Part shown: positions 10,030-18,239 of the stretch, piece after piece
Numbering within the stretch: the stretch's first letter is position 1
How the letters are laid out: every line of letters starts with the position of its first letter
Assembly (NCBI GenBank): GCA_001628005.1
Contig: LUQU01000043.1
Location: forward strand, 1 to 40,365
Direction of reading: 5' to 3'
Length of the DNA stretch: 40,365 bases
Source: SAR86 cluster bacterium REDSEA-S09_B4
GTDB lineage: Bacteria; Pseudomonadota; Gammaproteobacteria; Magnimaribacterales; Magnimaribacteraceae
The notes under the pieces: model-generated
What the model was told of the DNA's origin: nothing
Databases searched by the model: none
The model's input: only the letters and a program-made list of their open reading frames with translations
Position numbers and translations under genes: made by a program

Positions 10030-10875
10030 TTACTTAATTTTATTTAGTATCCCTTGAAGCTGCTCAAGATTTTTGAAGTTTATTATCAGCTTGCCTGACC
10101 CTTTTTTATTATGGCTGATATCCACCCTTGCCCCCAAGGTCTCTGAAATTTCTTTTTCTAGCTTTATGGTGTTGGGGTCCTTTTTTCTTTGGGCTCTTTT
10201 TTGCCCTTGTGGCTTACTTTTACCAGACACCAGCCCTTCCACCTCTCTTACGCTTAGGTTTTTTGAAACCACCTCCCCGGCCAAAGAGTCTTGGGTTCCC
10301 TCTTCTGCTGCCAATAAAGCACGAGCGTGTCCCATTTCTATTTTTCCGTTTTCAAGCAACCCTTGGATGAAGGAACTTAGGTTGGTAAGCCTCAGAAGGT
10401 TTGTTACAGTCGATCTAGATTTTCCTACTGAAGTGGCAAGGTCTTGCTGTGAGAGATTAAATTCGATTTGTAATCTTTTTAGACCCTTGGCCTGATCCAT
10501 TGCATTTAAGTCTTCTCTTTGTAAGTTTTCGATTAGAGCTATTTTGGCTGATTCATCATTATTAAGCTCTTTGATTATGGTGGGTATTGTTTTAAGTCCA
10601 GCTAGTTGGGCCGCCCTCCACCTTCTCTCCCCTACAACAATCTCGTATCCTTTTGAAGCTTTTTTTCTAGCAAGAATAGGCTGCAACACACCTTGGGATT
10701 TTATGCTTTTTGACAGCTCGTCCAAGGTATCTTTATGCATTTTATTCCTTGGCTGGTACTGTCCAGGAACCAAGTCCTCAAGCGGCACCTCCAACACCCC
10801 TTGTGTAGACCTCTCTGCCTTCTCGCCTAAAAGCGAGTCCAGCCCCCTACCTAAGGATTTTTTTTCTTCATTCAT
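10030..10875 (-). CDS. parB: chromosome partitioning protein ParB
   Basis: ParB binds parS sites near the origin, spreads as a CTP-dependent clamp and works with ParA in origin segregation. The 281-residue protein starts [13 protein letters not shown], the usual short N-terminal ParA-contact motif, then has the CTPase/ParB-N fold with YQPR (40-43) and GERRWRAAQ (82-90), and a helix-turn-helix around [22 protein letters not shown] (about 142-163). The C-terminal part is basic and ends with a short dimerisation-like segment. Its start overlaps the end of parA by eight bases. A perfect parS lies at 21161-21176 and a degenerate one at 12136-12151. Confidence 0.96.
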   Translation of the reverse strand: MNEEKKSLGRGLDSLLGEKAERSTQGVLEVPLEDLVPGQYQPRNKMHKDTLDELSKSIKSQGVLQPILARKKASKGYEIVVGERRWRAAQLAGLKTIPTIIKELNNDESAKIALIENLQREDLNAMDQAKGLKRLQIEFNLSQQDLATSVGKSRSTVTNLLRLTNLSSFIQGLLENGKIEMGHARALLAAEEGTQDSLAGEVVSKNLSVREVEGLVSGKSKPQGQKRAQRKKDPNTIKLEKEISETLGARVDISHNKKGSGKLIINFKNLEQLQGILNKIK

Positions 10876-11650
10876 TTGCGGCTACCACCCCCGTGTCTTC
10901 CATCCTGTCTATAAGCTCTCCGGCTAAAGCTAGGTAGGCCAAAGTTCCTTTTGCGTTGGGCTCGTGTTTTAGAGCTGGTTTGCCAAAACTAGGGGCCTCC
11001 GCCAACCTAACATTGCGGGGAATAACAGTGGAAAACAAAACATCGGGAAAATGTGTAGTTAGTTCGTCAGTAACTTGTTGTGTTAGTTTGTTTCTTGGAT
11101 CAAACATAGTTCTAACAATAGACTCTAACTCCAGAATGTGGCCAGTTCTTTCATTTAACTGGTCCACGGTTTGCAATAAGGCCGCCAGCCCTTCTAAGGC
11201 ATAGTACTCACATTGCATAGGTACAAGCAGGCTGTCTGCTGCTCTTAGGCCATTTATGGTTAGGAGATTTAAGGCTGGTGGGCAGTCTATTATTGTGTAG
11301 TCATATTGGTGGTTTAGTTGGCTTAATAGGTTGTTAAGCTGCACCTCCCTTCCTTCCACCCCCCTCAGTTCAGCTTCTTTAGCTATTAGGGCTGGGCCCG
11401 AGGGCAAGACATCATATCCACCTGTCTCTGATTTTTTTATTTTAGTTTCGTGCAGCTTCCAGGAGGGGTAGGATGAGTTTTCGGACTCTTCGAGTCGTTT
11501 TACTCCCGATCCTGTGGTTGCGTTTGCTTGTGGGTCTAAATCTACCAACAAAACCCTTCTCTGCATGGCCGCAAGAGAGGCCGCTAAGTTTACTGCTGTG
11601 GTTGTTTTCCCCACTCCCCCTTTTTGGTTTGCTATTACTATCGTTCTCAT
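10868..11650 (-). CDS. parA: chromosome partitioning ATPase ParA (Soj)
   Basis: ParA is the Walker-type ATPase that moves ParB-parS complexes over the nucleoid. The 260-residue protein begins directly with [21 protein letters not shown], the deviant Walker A with the signature lysine, and carries [14 protein letters not shown], the Walker B-like [10 protein letters not shown], and [14 protein letters not shown]. There is no N-terminal helix-turn-helix, so it is the short chromosomal type (Ib-like in length). The ATG overlaps the rsmG stop by four bases and parB overlaps its end, giving a coupled rsmG-parA-parB unit. Confidence 0.97.
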   Translation of the reverse strand: MRTIVIANQKGGVGKTTTAVNLAASLAAMQRRVLLVDLDPQANATTGSGVKRLEESENSSYPSWKLHETKIKKSETGGYDVLPSGPALIAKEAELRGVEGREVQLNNLLSQLNHQYDYTIIDCPPALNLLTINGLRAADSLLVPMQCEYYALEGLAALLQTVDQLNERTGHILELESIVRTMFDPRNKLTQQVTDELTTHFPDVLFSTVIPRNVRLAEAPSFGKPALKHEPNAKGTLAYLALAGELIDRMEDTGVVAANE

Positions 11651-12222
11651 GGCTCTCTGGTTCTTATTGTAACCAAGATGCGCCCCTTGTCTTTTCCTTT
11701 TAGGTTAATTTCTTCTATTTTTTCTACTGTATAGTTCTTGGGTATTTCTTCTAGGCCTACTGCTGGTTTCGTCTTCATTATCTTCAAGAGCGTCCCGGGC
11801 GTTTTTAAGAGCCCCTCTGTGGCCTTAATGGTGTTCTTCGGTGACCCGAAAGCCTTGGCTACAATATCAAGAACCCCCCCGAACTCCTGAGCCCTAAGCT
11901 CTCTGGAGTCTATATTAATTACCTTGGTGTTTTGTAACTCAAGCCGATTTATTGTGTTGAGCAGAAAGGCTGCCCTCGCTTGCTTTCTTTCCACTAAATA
12001 AACTTTTTTTTGGGGGTTTGTAATGGCTATAGGAATTCCAGGAAAGCCGCCGCCACTTCCCAGGTCTATAACGTTCTCTCTGAGTAAGGGCGCCACTAAA
12101 AGGGAGTCCTCTATGTGCTCTTTAATGTTTGTTGTTGTTTTTCGTGAAACAAGGTTGTGGGTTTTGTTCCATCCAAGAAGCAGTTCTTTAAACTTTATTA
12201 GTTGGTCTTCGTGTTTTTTTAT
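11647..12222 (-). CDS. rsmG: 16S rRNA m7G527 methyltransferase RsmG, apparent ATA start
   Basis: RsmG (GidB) methylates G527 of 16S rRNA with S-adenosylmethionine. The SAM-binding motif [14 protein letters not shown] is clear, followed by [14 protein letters not shown] and DIVAKAFGS. The first ATG/GTG/TTG-type start in frame is a GTG at 12096, but that gives only 149 residues. The frame continues upstream with good RsmG sequence, [17 protein letters not shown] and HIEDSLLV, which is the known N-terminal region. Between the mnmG stop and this region no canonical start exists in frame. An ATA at 12220-12222 follows GGAAGG by five bases and would give 191 residues, close to the usual length near 200. 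I annotate that start; a sequencing error in ATG is the alternative. Confidence 0.9.
   Translation of the reverse strand: MKKHEDQLIKFKELLLGWNKTHNLVSRKTTTNIKEHIEDSLLVAPLLRENVIDLGSGGGFPGIPIAITNPQKKVYLVERKQARAAFLLNTINRLELQNTKVINIDSRELRAQEFGGVLDIVAKAFGSPKNTIKATEGLLKTPGTLLKIMKTKPAVGLEEIPKNYTVEKIEEINLKGKDKGRILVTIRTREP
12136..12151. promoter_or_regulatory. degenerate parS-like site inside rsmG
   Basis: TGTTTTTCGTGAAACA matches the bacterial parS consensus TGTTTCACGTGAAACA at 14 of 16 positions (positions 6 and 7 differ). It lies in the rsmG coding region, a few hundred bases upstream of parA-parB. Binding by ParB is plausible but weaker than at the perfect site. Confidence 0.45.
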
Positions 12223-12237
12223 AACAACCTTCCGCCC

Positions 12238-14094
12238 CTACCCGGCTGCTTCTTTTTTTAAGTGGACCAAGAGAAGGGATATTGCGGCAGGGGTCACCCC
12301 CGGCAGCCTGGCTGCTCTGGCTATGCTTTCCGGTCTGGCTTCCTCAAGTTTTTGTTTTACTTCGTTCGAAAGTCCTGTAATTTTTTTGAAGGCCATTTTA
12401 GTCGGTATGGGTGTGTTTTCGTTTCTTTGTAGCTTTTCTATTTCCTTGCCTTGTCTTTTTATATAGCCTTCGTATTTAGCCTCCGCTTCTATCTTATCTG
12501 TTTCGTTTTTTGTCAGGTCTTGCCTGCCTGTAAAAAGGTCTTTGTAGTTTATTTGGGGCCTTTTTAGTAATTCGTGTGCTGTTTTTGTTTTTTTTATCTC
12601 TTCTCCAGTTACCGCCTCTATTCTTTTTGCTTCTTTTGTTTTGGGGTTAATGGTTTTTTCTTTAAGTGCTTTGGTGGCCTTGGTTATTTTTTGTGTTCTT
12701 TCTCTAAAATCTTCCCAGGCGGCCTCGCCTATCAACCCCAACTCCCTGCCTTTTGGCATCAGCCGGGTGTCTGCGTTGTCTTCTCTTAGAATAAGCCTAA
12801 ACTCTGCTCTGCTGGTAAACATCCTATAGGGCTCTTTGGTCCCCAGGCTTACTAGATCGTCTACCAAAACCCCCATATACGCTTCGTGCCTTCCCGGCAC
12901 CCACGAGTCTTGGTCTGCTAGGCTTAGGGCTGCGTTTATTCCTGCGACTATCCCTTGCGCGGCCGCTTCCTCATAACCTGTTGTGCCGTTTATCTGGCCA
13001 GCGAAGTAAAGACCCTCTATGTGTTTTGTTTCCATTGTGTGCTTTAAGTCTCTTGGGTCAAAGTAATCATACTCTATGGCATACCCTGTTTTAATTATTT
13101 CTACTTCTTCTAGTCCTGGTATGGTTCTCACAAACAACTCTTGTGTTTCTGCGGGCAGGCTTGTCGAAATTCCATTTGGGTATATTTCTGTTGTTTTTAG
13201 CCCCTCTGGTTCTAAAAAGATCTGGTGTGAGTTTCGTTCGGCGAACCTTACTACTTTGTCTTCTATGGAAGGACAGTATCTGGGGCCCGCGCCCTCTATG
13301 GCGCCGGTGTAAAGCGGGGATTTACTGAAGGCGTCTTTTATTATTTTGTGAGTTCCGGGGGTGGTCCTTGTAATGTGGCAGTTTATTTGCTCGGGTCTCT
13401 TTCTGTGGTCCTTTTGGTAAGACATGTGTGGGGTGGGTGTGTCTCCTGGCTGTTTTTCTAGCTTTCTCCAGTTTATGGTTTTCCCTTCGAGTCTTGGTGG
13501 TGTGCCTGTTTTTAGCCTTCCATACCTAAAGGGAAGCTTTCTTAGTTTTTTTGCTAGCTTGTTGCTTGGTGGGTCTCCTGCCCTTCCCCCCGGTTTTTGT
13601 TCGAACCCCGTGTGCATTATTCCGCCCAGAAAGGTTCCCGTCGTTAACACAACCCTCTCACCCTTTAGCCTGTCGCCACCTTTTAAACAAACTCCCCTTA
13701 CTTTGTTGTTTTCTATAATTAAATCTTCTACAGAGCCTTCTTTTACTTCCAGGCCTGGAGTTTGCTCTATTAGTTCTTGTACTGCTTTTTTATAAAGGAT
13801 TCGATCGGTTTGGGCTCTTGTTGCCCTTACTGCCTGCCCTTTGGTGGAGTTTAGTACCCTGTAGTGTATTCCAGAAAGATCAGTCGCTTTGGCCATTAGC
13901 CCCCCTAAGGCATCGACCTCTTTGGCAAGGTGGCTTTTTCCTATACCCCCTATTGCGGGGTTGCAAGACATCTGGCCTATGGAGTTGGTTTTGTGAGTCA
14001 CCAATATCACCTCGCAGCCCATTCTCGCCGCGGCGGCTGCTGCCTCCGCCCCAGCATGTCCGCCTCCTATCACAATTAAACTCTTGTTATTCAC
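12238..14094 (-). CDS. mnmG: tRNA uridine-34 5-carboxymethylaminomethyl modification enzyme MnmG (GidA)
   Basis: MnmG, with MnmE, installs the cmnm5 group on the wobble uridine of several tRNAs, using FAD and NADH. The 618-residue protein has the N-terminal FAD-binding [39 protein letters not shown], the GTFLGG segment, [10 protein letters not shown] and YDYFDPRDL, and [12 protein letters not shown] near the end of the FAD domain. The C-terminal tRNA/MnmE-binding helices include YEGYIKRQ and [19 protein letters not shown] take the GTG at 14094 as start. It is followed by rsmG and preceded by an AT-rich gap with DnaA boxes. On its coding strand A clearly exceeds T, the reverse of mnmE. Confidence 0.97.
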   Translation of the reverse strand: MNNKSLIVIGGGHAGAEAAAAAARMGCEVILVTHKTNSIGQMSCNPAIGGIGKSHLAKEVDALGGLMAKATDLSGIHYRVLNSTKGQAVRATRAQTDRILYKKAVQELIEQTPGLEVKEGSVEDLIIENNKVRGVCLKGGDRLKGERVVLTTGTFLGGIMHTGFEQKPGGRAGDPPSNKLAKKLRKLPFRYGRLKTGTPPRLEGKTINWRKLEKQPGDTPTPHMSYQKDHRKRPEQINCHITRTTPGTHKIIKDAFSKSPLYTGAIEGAGPRYCPSIEDKVVRFAERNSHQIFLEPEGLKTTEIYPNGISTSLPAETQELFVRTIPGLEEVEIIKTGYAIEYDYFDPRDLKHTMETKHIEGLYFAGQINGTTGYEEAAAQGIVAGINAALSLADQDSWVPGRHEAYMGVLVDDLVSLGTKEPYRMFTSRAEFRLILREDNADTRLMPKGRELGLIGEAAWEDFRERTQKITKATKALKEKTINPKTKEAKRIEAVTGEEIKKTKTAHELLKRPQINYKDLFTGRQDLTKNETDKIEAEAKYEGYIKRQGKEIEKLQRNENTPIPTKMAFKKITGLSNEVKQKLEEARPESIARAARLPGVTPAAISLLLVHLKKEAAG

Positions 14095-14324
14095 ATCCCT
14101 TTACTATAATTAATAAAATATATTATCTTATATATATATTTTAGTTGTTATTGTAGGGGGCAGCAAAACAGTGGATAACGCGCCGAGCGCACGGTAAACA
14201 AAAGGCCCCAGCCGAGCACAGATACAACAACAAAATGAAACAAAAGTGTTAACTGACCTTGCGAACCCCTTAATAAACAAAAAGACGAAAAAACATTCCA
14301 CAGCCACGACCCAGTTATACACAA
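14095..14324. other. candidate replication origin between mnmG and mnmE (AT-rich tract plus DnaA boxes)
   Basis: The 230-bp gap between mnmG and mnmE has no convincing gene. Next to mnmG lies a tract (14101-14140) with only two C and no G in 40 bases, suited to be an unwinding element. To its right is a DnaA box with one mismatch, AGTGGATAA at 14170-14178, and a perfect one, TTATACACA at 14315-14323. GCCGAGC occurs twice (14182-14188 and 14211-14217). In E. coli oriC lies immediately upstream of gidA (mnmG) with its AT-rich part on the gidA side, so position and polarity match. No GATC is seen. Only two boxes are found, fewer than in E. coli, and the dnaA side is a rival. Confidence 0.45.
14315..14323 (+). 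promoter_or_regulatory. perfect DnaA box beside the mnmE stop
   Basis: TTATACACA agrees with the consensus TTATNCACA at every position and sits directly next to the mnmE stop codon, inside the candidate origin gap. Confidence 0.6.
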
Positions 14325-15647
14325 CTATTTACCAATACAGAACTCAGAAAAAATATTTCCCAAGAGCTCGTCTGAGGTAACAGGCCTTGTTATAAACCCC
14401 AAAAAATTCTGGGCCTCTTTTAAGTCCTCCGCAACCAAAACCAAATCTCCACCCCCGTCTAAGACAGACAAAGACGACTCAAGAGAGGCAAGTGCCTGCT
14501 CAAGAAAACCCAAATGCCTTCTCCTGGCCAAAACAGGAACCTCTATTCCAGGGCCAACACCAAAGCAAGCAAACACCGCTTCAATAAAACCACCCAAGTT
14601 CTCACCCGTTAAAGCAGAAATATAAACTCCCGCAGACCCAGAAGAGGCAGCATCAGGAAAAACATCTATTTTATTAAACACACGAAGAGTCTTGGCGGCA
14701 GGATTAATGGGTGGATCAAAAACCTCATCAACACAACTCATTAAAACAACCAAATCAGCGCCATCAACAGCAGAAACAGCACGCCGCATTCCCTCCACCT
14801 CAACCGCCTCTTCAGTGTCTTCGTGTAAACCAGCCGTATCTACAAACTCAACGGGCAGTCCACCCAAGTCTAAAACCACCCTAAGGAGATCTCTTGTTGT
14901 CCCGGGGGCGTCAGAAACTATAGCCACATCTTCTTTAGCCAGCGCATTTAATAAAGTAGATTTACCACAATTCGGCGGACCCAAAAGAACAACACCAAGG
15001 CCCTCTCTCATCTTAGAGCCGAGGCGAGAAGCATCTAGCAACGAACCCACAACACCCAAACTCTCTACAAGCCCCTTCCTAACCAAAGTCTTTTGTTCAT
15101 CAAAAACAGACACCGACTCCTCGTCAGCAAAGTCCAAACAAGCCTCTACCACAACACGAACACCCACAACCCCATCTATGGTTTTATTAACAAGCGCAGA
15201 AAAGGCACCAGAAAGAGAGGAACTTGCAGCCACCAAAGCAGACGAAGTTTGGGCGGCAATAAGATCAGCAACAGACTCGGCTTGTGCAAGATCAATTTTG
15301 TCATTTAAAAAGGCACGCTTGGTGAACTCCCCGGGCTCCGCAATCCGCGCCCCCAAAGAAACAACTTCTGCCACAATAGAGTCGACAATTAAAGGGTTAC
15401 CATGACAATGGATTTCAACAACATCTTCGCCTGTATAGGATTTAGGGGCAGCAAAAAAAACAACAAGGCCAGAATCTAAAACCCCACCACCCGTACTTAA
15501 AATCGAACAAGGCTTAAAACTCCATGGCTGGGGAAGCTCACCACACAAACTCACCCCAATAAGAGAGGCCTCGGGTCCAGAAATTCTAACAATAGAAACC
15601 CCTCCCCTGCCGGAGGGCGTTGCAGGAGCAACAACAGTTTCTTCCAC
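14325..15647 (-). CDS. mnmE: tRNA modification GTPase MnmE (TrmE)
   Basis: MnmE is the GTPase partner of MnmG in wobble-uridine modification and provides the formyl-tetrahydrofolate-derived carbon. The 440-residue protein starts at a GTG with AGGGAG upstream. It has the N-terminal domain with PSGRGGVSIVRISG and YTGEDVVEIHCHGN, a G domain with P-loop GPPNCGKST (family: G-PNAGKS), SDAPGTTRD, DTAG and NKID, and the catalytic C-terminal CIGK. Composition is odd: very rich in Val, Gly, Ala, Ser and Asp, poor in Lys, Asn and Ile, with G and T far above C and A on the coding strand in places. Its partner gene mnmG across the gap has the usual A-rich coding strand. Function seems intact. Confidence 0.97.
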   Translation of the reverse strand: MEETVVAPATPSGRGGVSIVRISGPEASLIGVSLCGELPQPWSFKPCSILSTGGGVLDSGLVVFFAAPKSYTGEDVVEIHCHGNPLIVDSIVAEVVSLGARIAEPGEFTKRAFLNDKIDLAQAESVADLIAAQTSSALVAASSSLSGAFSALVNKTIDGVVGVRVVVEACLDFADEESVSVFDEQKTLVRKGLVESLGVVGSLLDASRLGSKMREGLGVVLLGPPNCGKSTLLNALAKEDVAIVSDAPGTTRDLLRVVLDLGGLPVEFVDTAGLHEDTEEAVEVEGMRRAVSAVDGADLVVLMSCVDEVFDPPINPAAKTLRVFNKIDVFPDAASSGSAGVYISALTGENLGGFIEAVFACFGVGPGIEVPVLARRRHLGFLEQALASLESSLSVLDGGGDLVLVAEDLKEAQNFLGFITRPVTSDELLGNIFSEFCIGK

Positions 15648-15662
15648 AAAAACTCCCTGACT

Positions 15663-17390
15663 CTAAACAGACTTTAAAGAAATTCCTGCTTTTCTAAAAG
15701 ACAAGGCCTGTTGGATAACTGTAATGAGAGACTGGACAGTAAAATAAAGAACAAATCCAGCAGGAAAAATACTAAACATGGCCGCTATCATTAACGGCAT
15801 GAATTTCATGGCACTTTGCATTTGTTGTTGGGTTGGGTCATTACTGGGTGTAACTGGCATCATTTTTTGTGAATAATACATAAGACCCGCATTAAGTATT
15901 GGTAAAACAAAGAATGGATCATAAGAAGAAAGGTCGGTTATCCAAAACATAAAAGGAGCGTGTCTAAGCTCCACCATATCAAGCAAAACCCAATAAAAAG
16001 CAAGAAAAAAGGGCATTTGTAATAACATTGGAAGGCAACCACCCAAAGGGCTTACTCCTTTTTTCTTATAAAAAGCCATCATTTCTTGGCCTAACTTTTG
16101 TTTATCGTTTGCGTATTTTTGTTGCAACTCAGACATTTCAGGAGCCACTGCTCGCATTCTTGCAGCCGACCTATAACCAGCAGCACTAAGAGGCCACAAA
16201 ATAGCCTTTAAAACTATAGTTGCAAATAAAATAGCTAGCCCCCAATTACCCAAAAAACTAAAACCCCAGGCCATTAGTTTGTGGATGGGCGCAGAAAGCC
16301 ACCACAAAAACCCATAATCAACAACCAGACCCAGGTCAGGGTGCAATGGATTCAGGTTATCAGAGATTTTGGGGCCAACATAAAGGGTGTTTTTATAAGA
16401 AGCAGGCTCTGTGTCTAATAAAAGCCTGTTTTGGCTTGTAAGAGCAATAGAATAGGCACCAGAGGACACCTTTCTGGCCTGGTATTTGTGCCTTTCGTCT
16501 TGTTGGGGGACCCAAGAGGACACAAAATACCGCTGCGCAAGTGCTAACCACCCACCTAAAGACTCTTCTTCAAAGCCATTTTCATTAAGGTCACTAAAAT
16601 CTAACTTACCAAAAGAATCCTTTTCAGTAGAAAACACCGGTCCTAAATAAGTATAGGAGTCAAAATCAAGAAAACGACCAGGGGGCCTGTACCCATCCCT
16701 TAAAATCCTTGCATAAGGAACTACATTCGTAGGCTCAGAGCCCACCTTAAGGCCAACAATATCTTCAACTTCCAACGAGAATAGACCAGGGCGCATTAAA
16801 ACCCTTCTGGTGAAAAGAAGGTCTTCGTTTTCCCCAGACAAAATATAAATAACACCCCCATCACCCAAGGACATTTTTTCTAAAGAAGAAAACTTGGGGT
16901 TTAAATATCCTAAGCCAGGGGAATAAAATCCGGAGCTAGCGAAATAATTGCCCACACACCCTCTGTTGGTTTGGGTGGCACCCAAATAAACAGGACATCC
17001 ATCTTCGGAGTCTATTTGTCTAGACCCAAAAATAGACAAAGATTCATCAGAACCTTTCTCTGTTTTAATGGGTATTAGATTAGCAGCAACATACCTTCCT
17101 GTTAGTGAATCGATCTCAATTCTGAGTACATCATTATCCAGAGAAAAGCGTCTTGAGGGTGTAACCTCAGTTGTTATGGACTCTCCACTTTCAACAACCT
17201 GAGGCGGCGCTGCATCAAGGGCCGATAGTGAGTCCTTACTATCTTTAAAAACCTCTTCATTTAAGGCTATAGTTTCATTTTCTGTTATTTCAAGCTTAAT
17301 CTCTTCACTAGGAAGGCCAGACCATTGTAAAGCCAGATAATATACAATTACAGCTATAAGGCCTATGAGAGAAAACTTTATATAGTCCAT
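15663..17390 (-). CDS. yidC: membrane protein insertase YidC
   Basis: YidC inserts and folds inner-membrane proteins, alone (for example Fo subunit c) or with SecYEG. The 575-residue protein has one N-terminal membrane segment (about 5-24), a large periplasmic domain (about 55-360) with GSRQIDSEDGC and the YTYLGPVFSTEKD segment, and the conserved C-terminal five-helix core with NWGLAILFATIVLKAILWPL, PEMSELQQKYANDKQKLGQEMM, KKGVSPLGGCLPMLLQMP and MKFMPLMIAAMFSIFPAGFVLY. The start ATG at 17390 overlaps the yidD stop (TAATG). The arrangement rpmH-rnpA-yidD-yidC-mnmE is the standard one. Confidence 0.97.
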   Translation of the reverse strand: MDYIKFSLIGLIAVIVYYLALQWSGLPSEEIKLEITENETIALNEEVFKDSKDSLSALDAAPPQVVESGESITTEVTPSRRFSLDNDVLRIEIDSLTGRYVAANLIPIKTEKGSDESLSIFGSRQIDSEDGCPVYLGATQTNRGCVGNYFASSGFYSPGLGYLNPKFSSLEKMSLGDGGVIYILSGENEDLLFTRRVLMRPGLFSLEVEDIVGLKVGSEPTNVVPYARILRDGYRPPGRFLDFDSYTYLGPVFSTEKDSFGKLDFSDLNENGFEEESLGGWLALAQRYFVSSWVPQQDERHKYQARKVSSGAYSIALTSQNRLLLDTEPASYKNTLYVGPKISDNLNPLHPDLGLVVDYGFLWWLSAPIHKLMAWGFSFLGNWGLAILFATIVLKAILWPLSAAGYRSAARMRAVAPEMSELQQKYANDKQKLGQEMMAFYKKKGVSPLGGCLPMLLQMPFFLAFYWVLLDMVELRHAPFMFWITDLSSYDPFFVLPILNAGLMYYSQKMMPVTPSNDPTQQQMQSAMKFMPLMIAAMFSIFPAGFVLYFTVQSLITVIQQALSFRKAGISLKSV

Positions 17391-17611
17391 TATTTTTTCT
17401 CAACAGGCACAGGATCAAAACCACTATCTCCTAGTGGATGACATTTGGAAATTCTTTTTAATGCCAACCAAGTACCGCCCAACAATCCATGTTTCTCTAT
17501 AGCCTCTTTAGCATACTCTGAGCAAGTTGGATGAAACCTACAGCTTGGTCCTGCCAAGGGGCTGATTACCTTTTGGTAAACCAAGATAAACCAAATAAAT
17601 AGTCTAGACAT
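17390..17611 (-). CDS. yidD: YidD, membrane protein insertion efficiency factor
   Basis: YidD is a small protein that improves YidC-dependent insertion. I use the ATG at 17611, giving 73 residues starting [19 protein letters not shown]; an earlier in-frame start would add eleven residues lying inside rnpA. The family core is [22 protein letters not shown], with conserved cysteines, followed by [21 protein letters not shown]. The gene overlaps the end of rnpA by eight bases and its stop overlaps the yidC start by one, so all three are translationally linked. Confidence 0.95.
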   Translation of the reverse strand: MSRLFIWFILVYQKVISPLAGPSCRFHPTCSEYAKEAIEKHGLLGGTWLALKRISKCHPLGDSGFDPVPVEKK

Positions 17612-17942
17612 TATTTTTAACTCCAAGGCTAGACCAAAGCTCATTTAGGGTTTTTTTATCATTGGATTGTTCCCCTGGGCCAACCATCACTATAAAGTCT
17701 AAAGCAGGAAGGTCTTCTATAAAGCTTATAAAGCTGGTTTTTACTTTTCTCTTTAGCATATTCCTGTGTGTGGCTAGCTTATAATCACTTTTTTTTATAG
17801 AAACCCCCAGTCTTGCTGTTTTTATTGAGTTTTCTTTACCAACCACCAAAAACTTCCCTTTATTTAACTTAAGGTCTGGTTTGGAAAGAATTCTGCTAAA
17901 GCCAGGGTTTGATGGAACTGTATATCTATCGCTTAATGACAT
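17604..17942 (-). CDS. rnpA: ribonuclease P protein component
   Basis: RnpA is the protein cofactor of RNase P, which trims the 5' ends of tRNA precursors. The 112-residue basic protein begins [18 protein letters not shown] and contains the signature [22 protein letters not shown] (about 44-65), the RNR-like basic motif that binds the RNA, then [10 protein letters not shown]. Length is normal. It follows rpmH by nine bases and overlaps yidD. No strong Shine-Dalgarno precedes it, which suggests coupling to rpmH translation. Confidence 0.95.
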   Translation of the reverse strand: MSLSDRYTVPSNPGFSRILSKPDLKLNKGKFLVVGKENSIKTARLGVSIKKSDYKLATHRNMLKRKVKTSFISFIEDLPALDFIVMVGPGEQSNDKKTLNELWSSLGVKNNV

Positions 17943-17951
17943 GTCTAATTT

Positions 17952-18086
17952 TTAGACCGTAAGAGACTTTCTTCCCTTTTTTCTCCTATTATTGAGTATC
18001 TTTCTTCCGCCCAAAGAGGCTTTCCTGGCCCTAAAACCGTGTTTTCTGGCCCTTTTCACCTTGCTTGGTTGATAAGTTCTTTTCAT
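17952..18086 (-). CDS. rpmH: 50S ribosomal protein L34
   Basis: This 44-residue, very basic protein starts [21 protein letters not shown] and ends KGRKSLTV, the L34 pattern and length. It begins at the ATG at 18084-18086 and stops at 17952-17954. The middle ([19 protein letters not shown]) diverges a little from the usual MATKNGRQVLARRRAKGR. It is the first gene of the unit that continues with rnpA, yidD, yidC and mnmE and faces dnaA. Confidence 0.95.
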   Translation of the reverse strand: MKRTYQPSKVKRARKHGFRARKASLGGRKILNNRRKKGRKSLTV

Positions 18087-18115
18087 TTTACAGACAATTC
18101 AGTTAACGGAGGCGC

Positions 18116-18144
18116 ATAATAGGTTTTTTGGACTAAATACACAA
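18116..18144 (-). promoter_or_regulatory. promoter of the rpmH-rnpA-yidD-yidC unit
   Basis: On the minus strand TTGTGT (18139-18144) and TATTAT (18116-18121) are separated by 17 bases, a plausible sigma70 promoter about 30 bases upstream of the rpmH start. The downstream box matches the consensus at five of six positions, the upstream box is weaker. Confidence 0.55.
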
Positions 18145-18174
18145 GAAAAAACAATAAATCATAATACTAACAAC

Positions 18175-18212
18175 TTATCCACAGTAATTAATTGTTGTTA
18201 TGCTGTGGATAA
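18175..18212. promoter_or_regulatory. pair of perfect inverted DnaA boxes upstream of dnaA
   Basis: TTATCCACA at 18175-18183 and TGTGGATAA at 18204-18212 both match the DnaA box consensus exactly and face each other across 20 bases. A weaker box with two mismatches, AAATACACA, lies at 18135-18143. The 153-bp rpmH-dnaA gap is AT-rich. In Pseudomonas the origin lies in this gap, and the strand switch of genes here also fits. The boxes may serve initiation, dnaA autoregulation or both. Confidence 0.7.
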
Positions 18213-18222
18213 CTTTTATAAA
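18195..18222 (+). promoter_or_regulatory. dnaA promoter with an embedded DnaA box
   Basis: TTGTTA (18195-18200) and TATAAA (18217-18222) are 16 bases apart. The perfect DnaA box at 18204-18212 falls entirely in the spacer, so bound DnaA would block RNA polymerase. This gives a leader of only about ten bases before the dnaA ATG, with no Shine-Dalgarno. Confidence 0.55.
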
Positions 18223-18239
18223 TACCTTATAATAAACCA

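Noticed and set aside
11647-12096. rsmG start at the GTG at 12096
   Set aside because: It truncates the protein to 149 residues although conserved RsmG residues continue in frame upstream.
14128-14322. Open frame on the minus strand (64 codons) in the mnmG-mnmE gap
   Set aside because: It overlaps the AT-rich tract and DnaA boxes, starts at a GTG with no ribosome-binding site, matches nothing I recognise and looks like a chance frame.
15093-15405. Long antisense frames over mnmE (and others over glmU, atpD, trkA)
   Set aside because: They are fully covered by well-identified genes on the other strand and show low-complexity translations caused by base skew.
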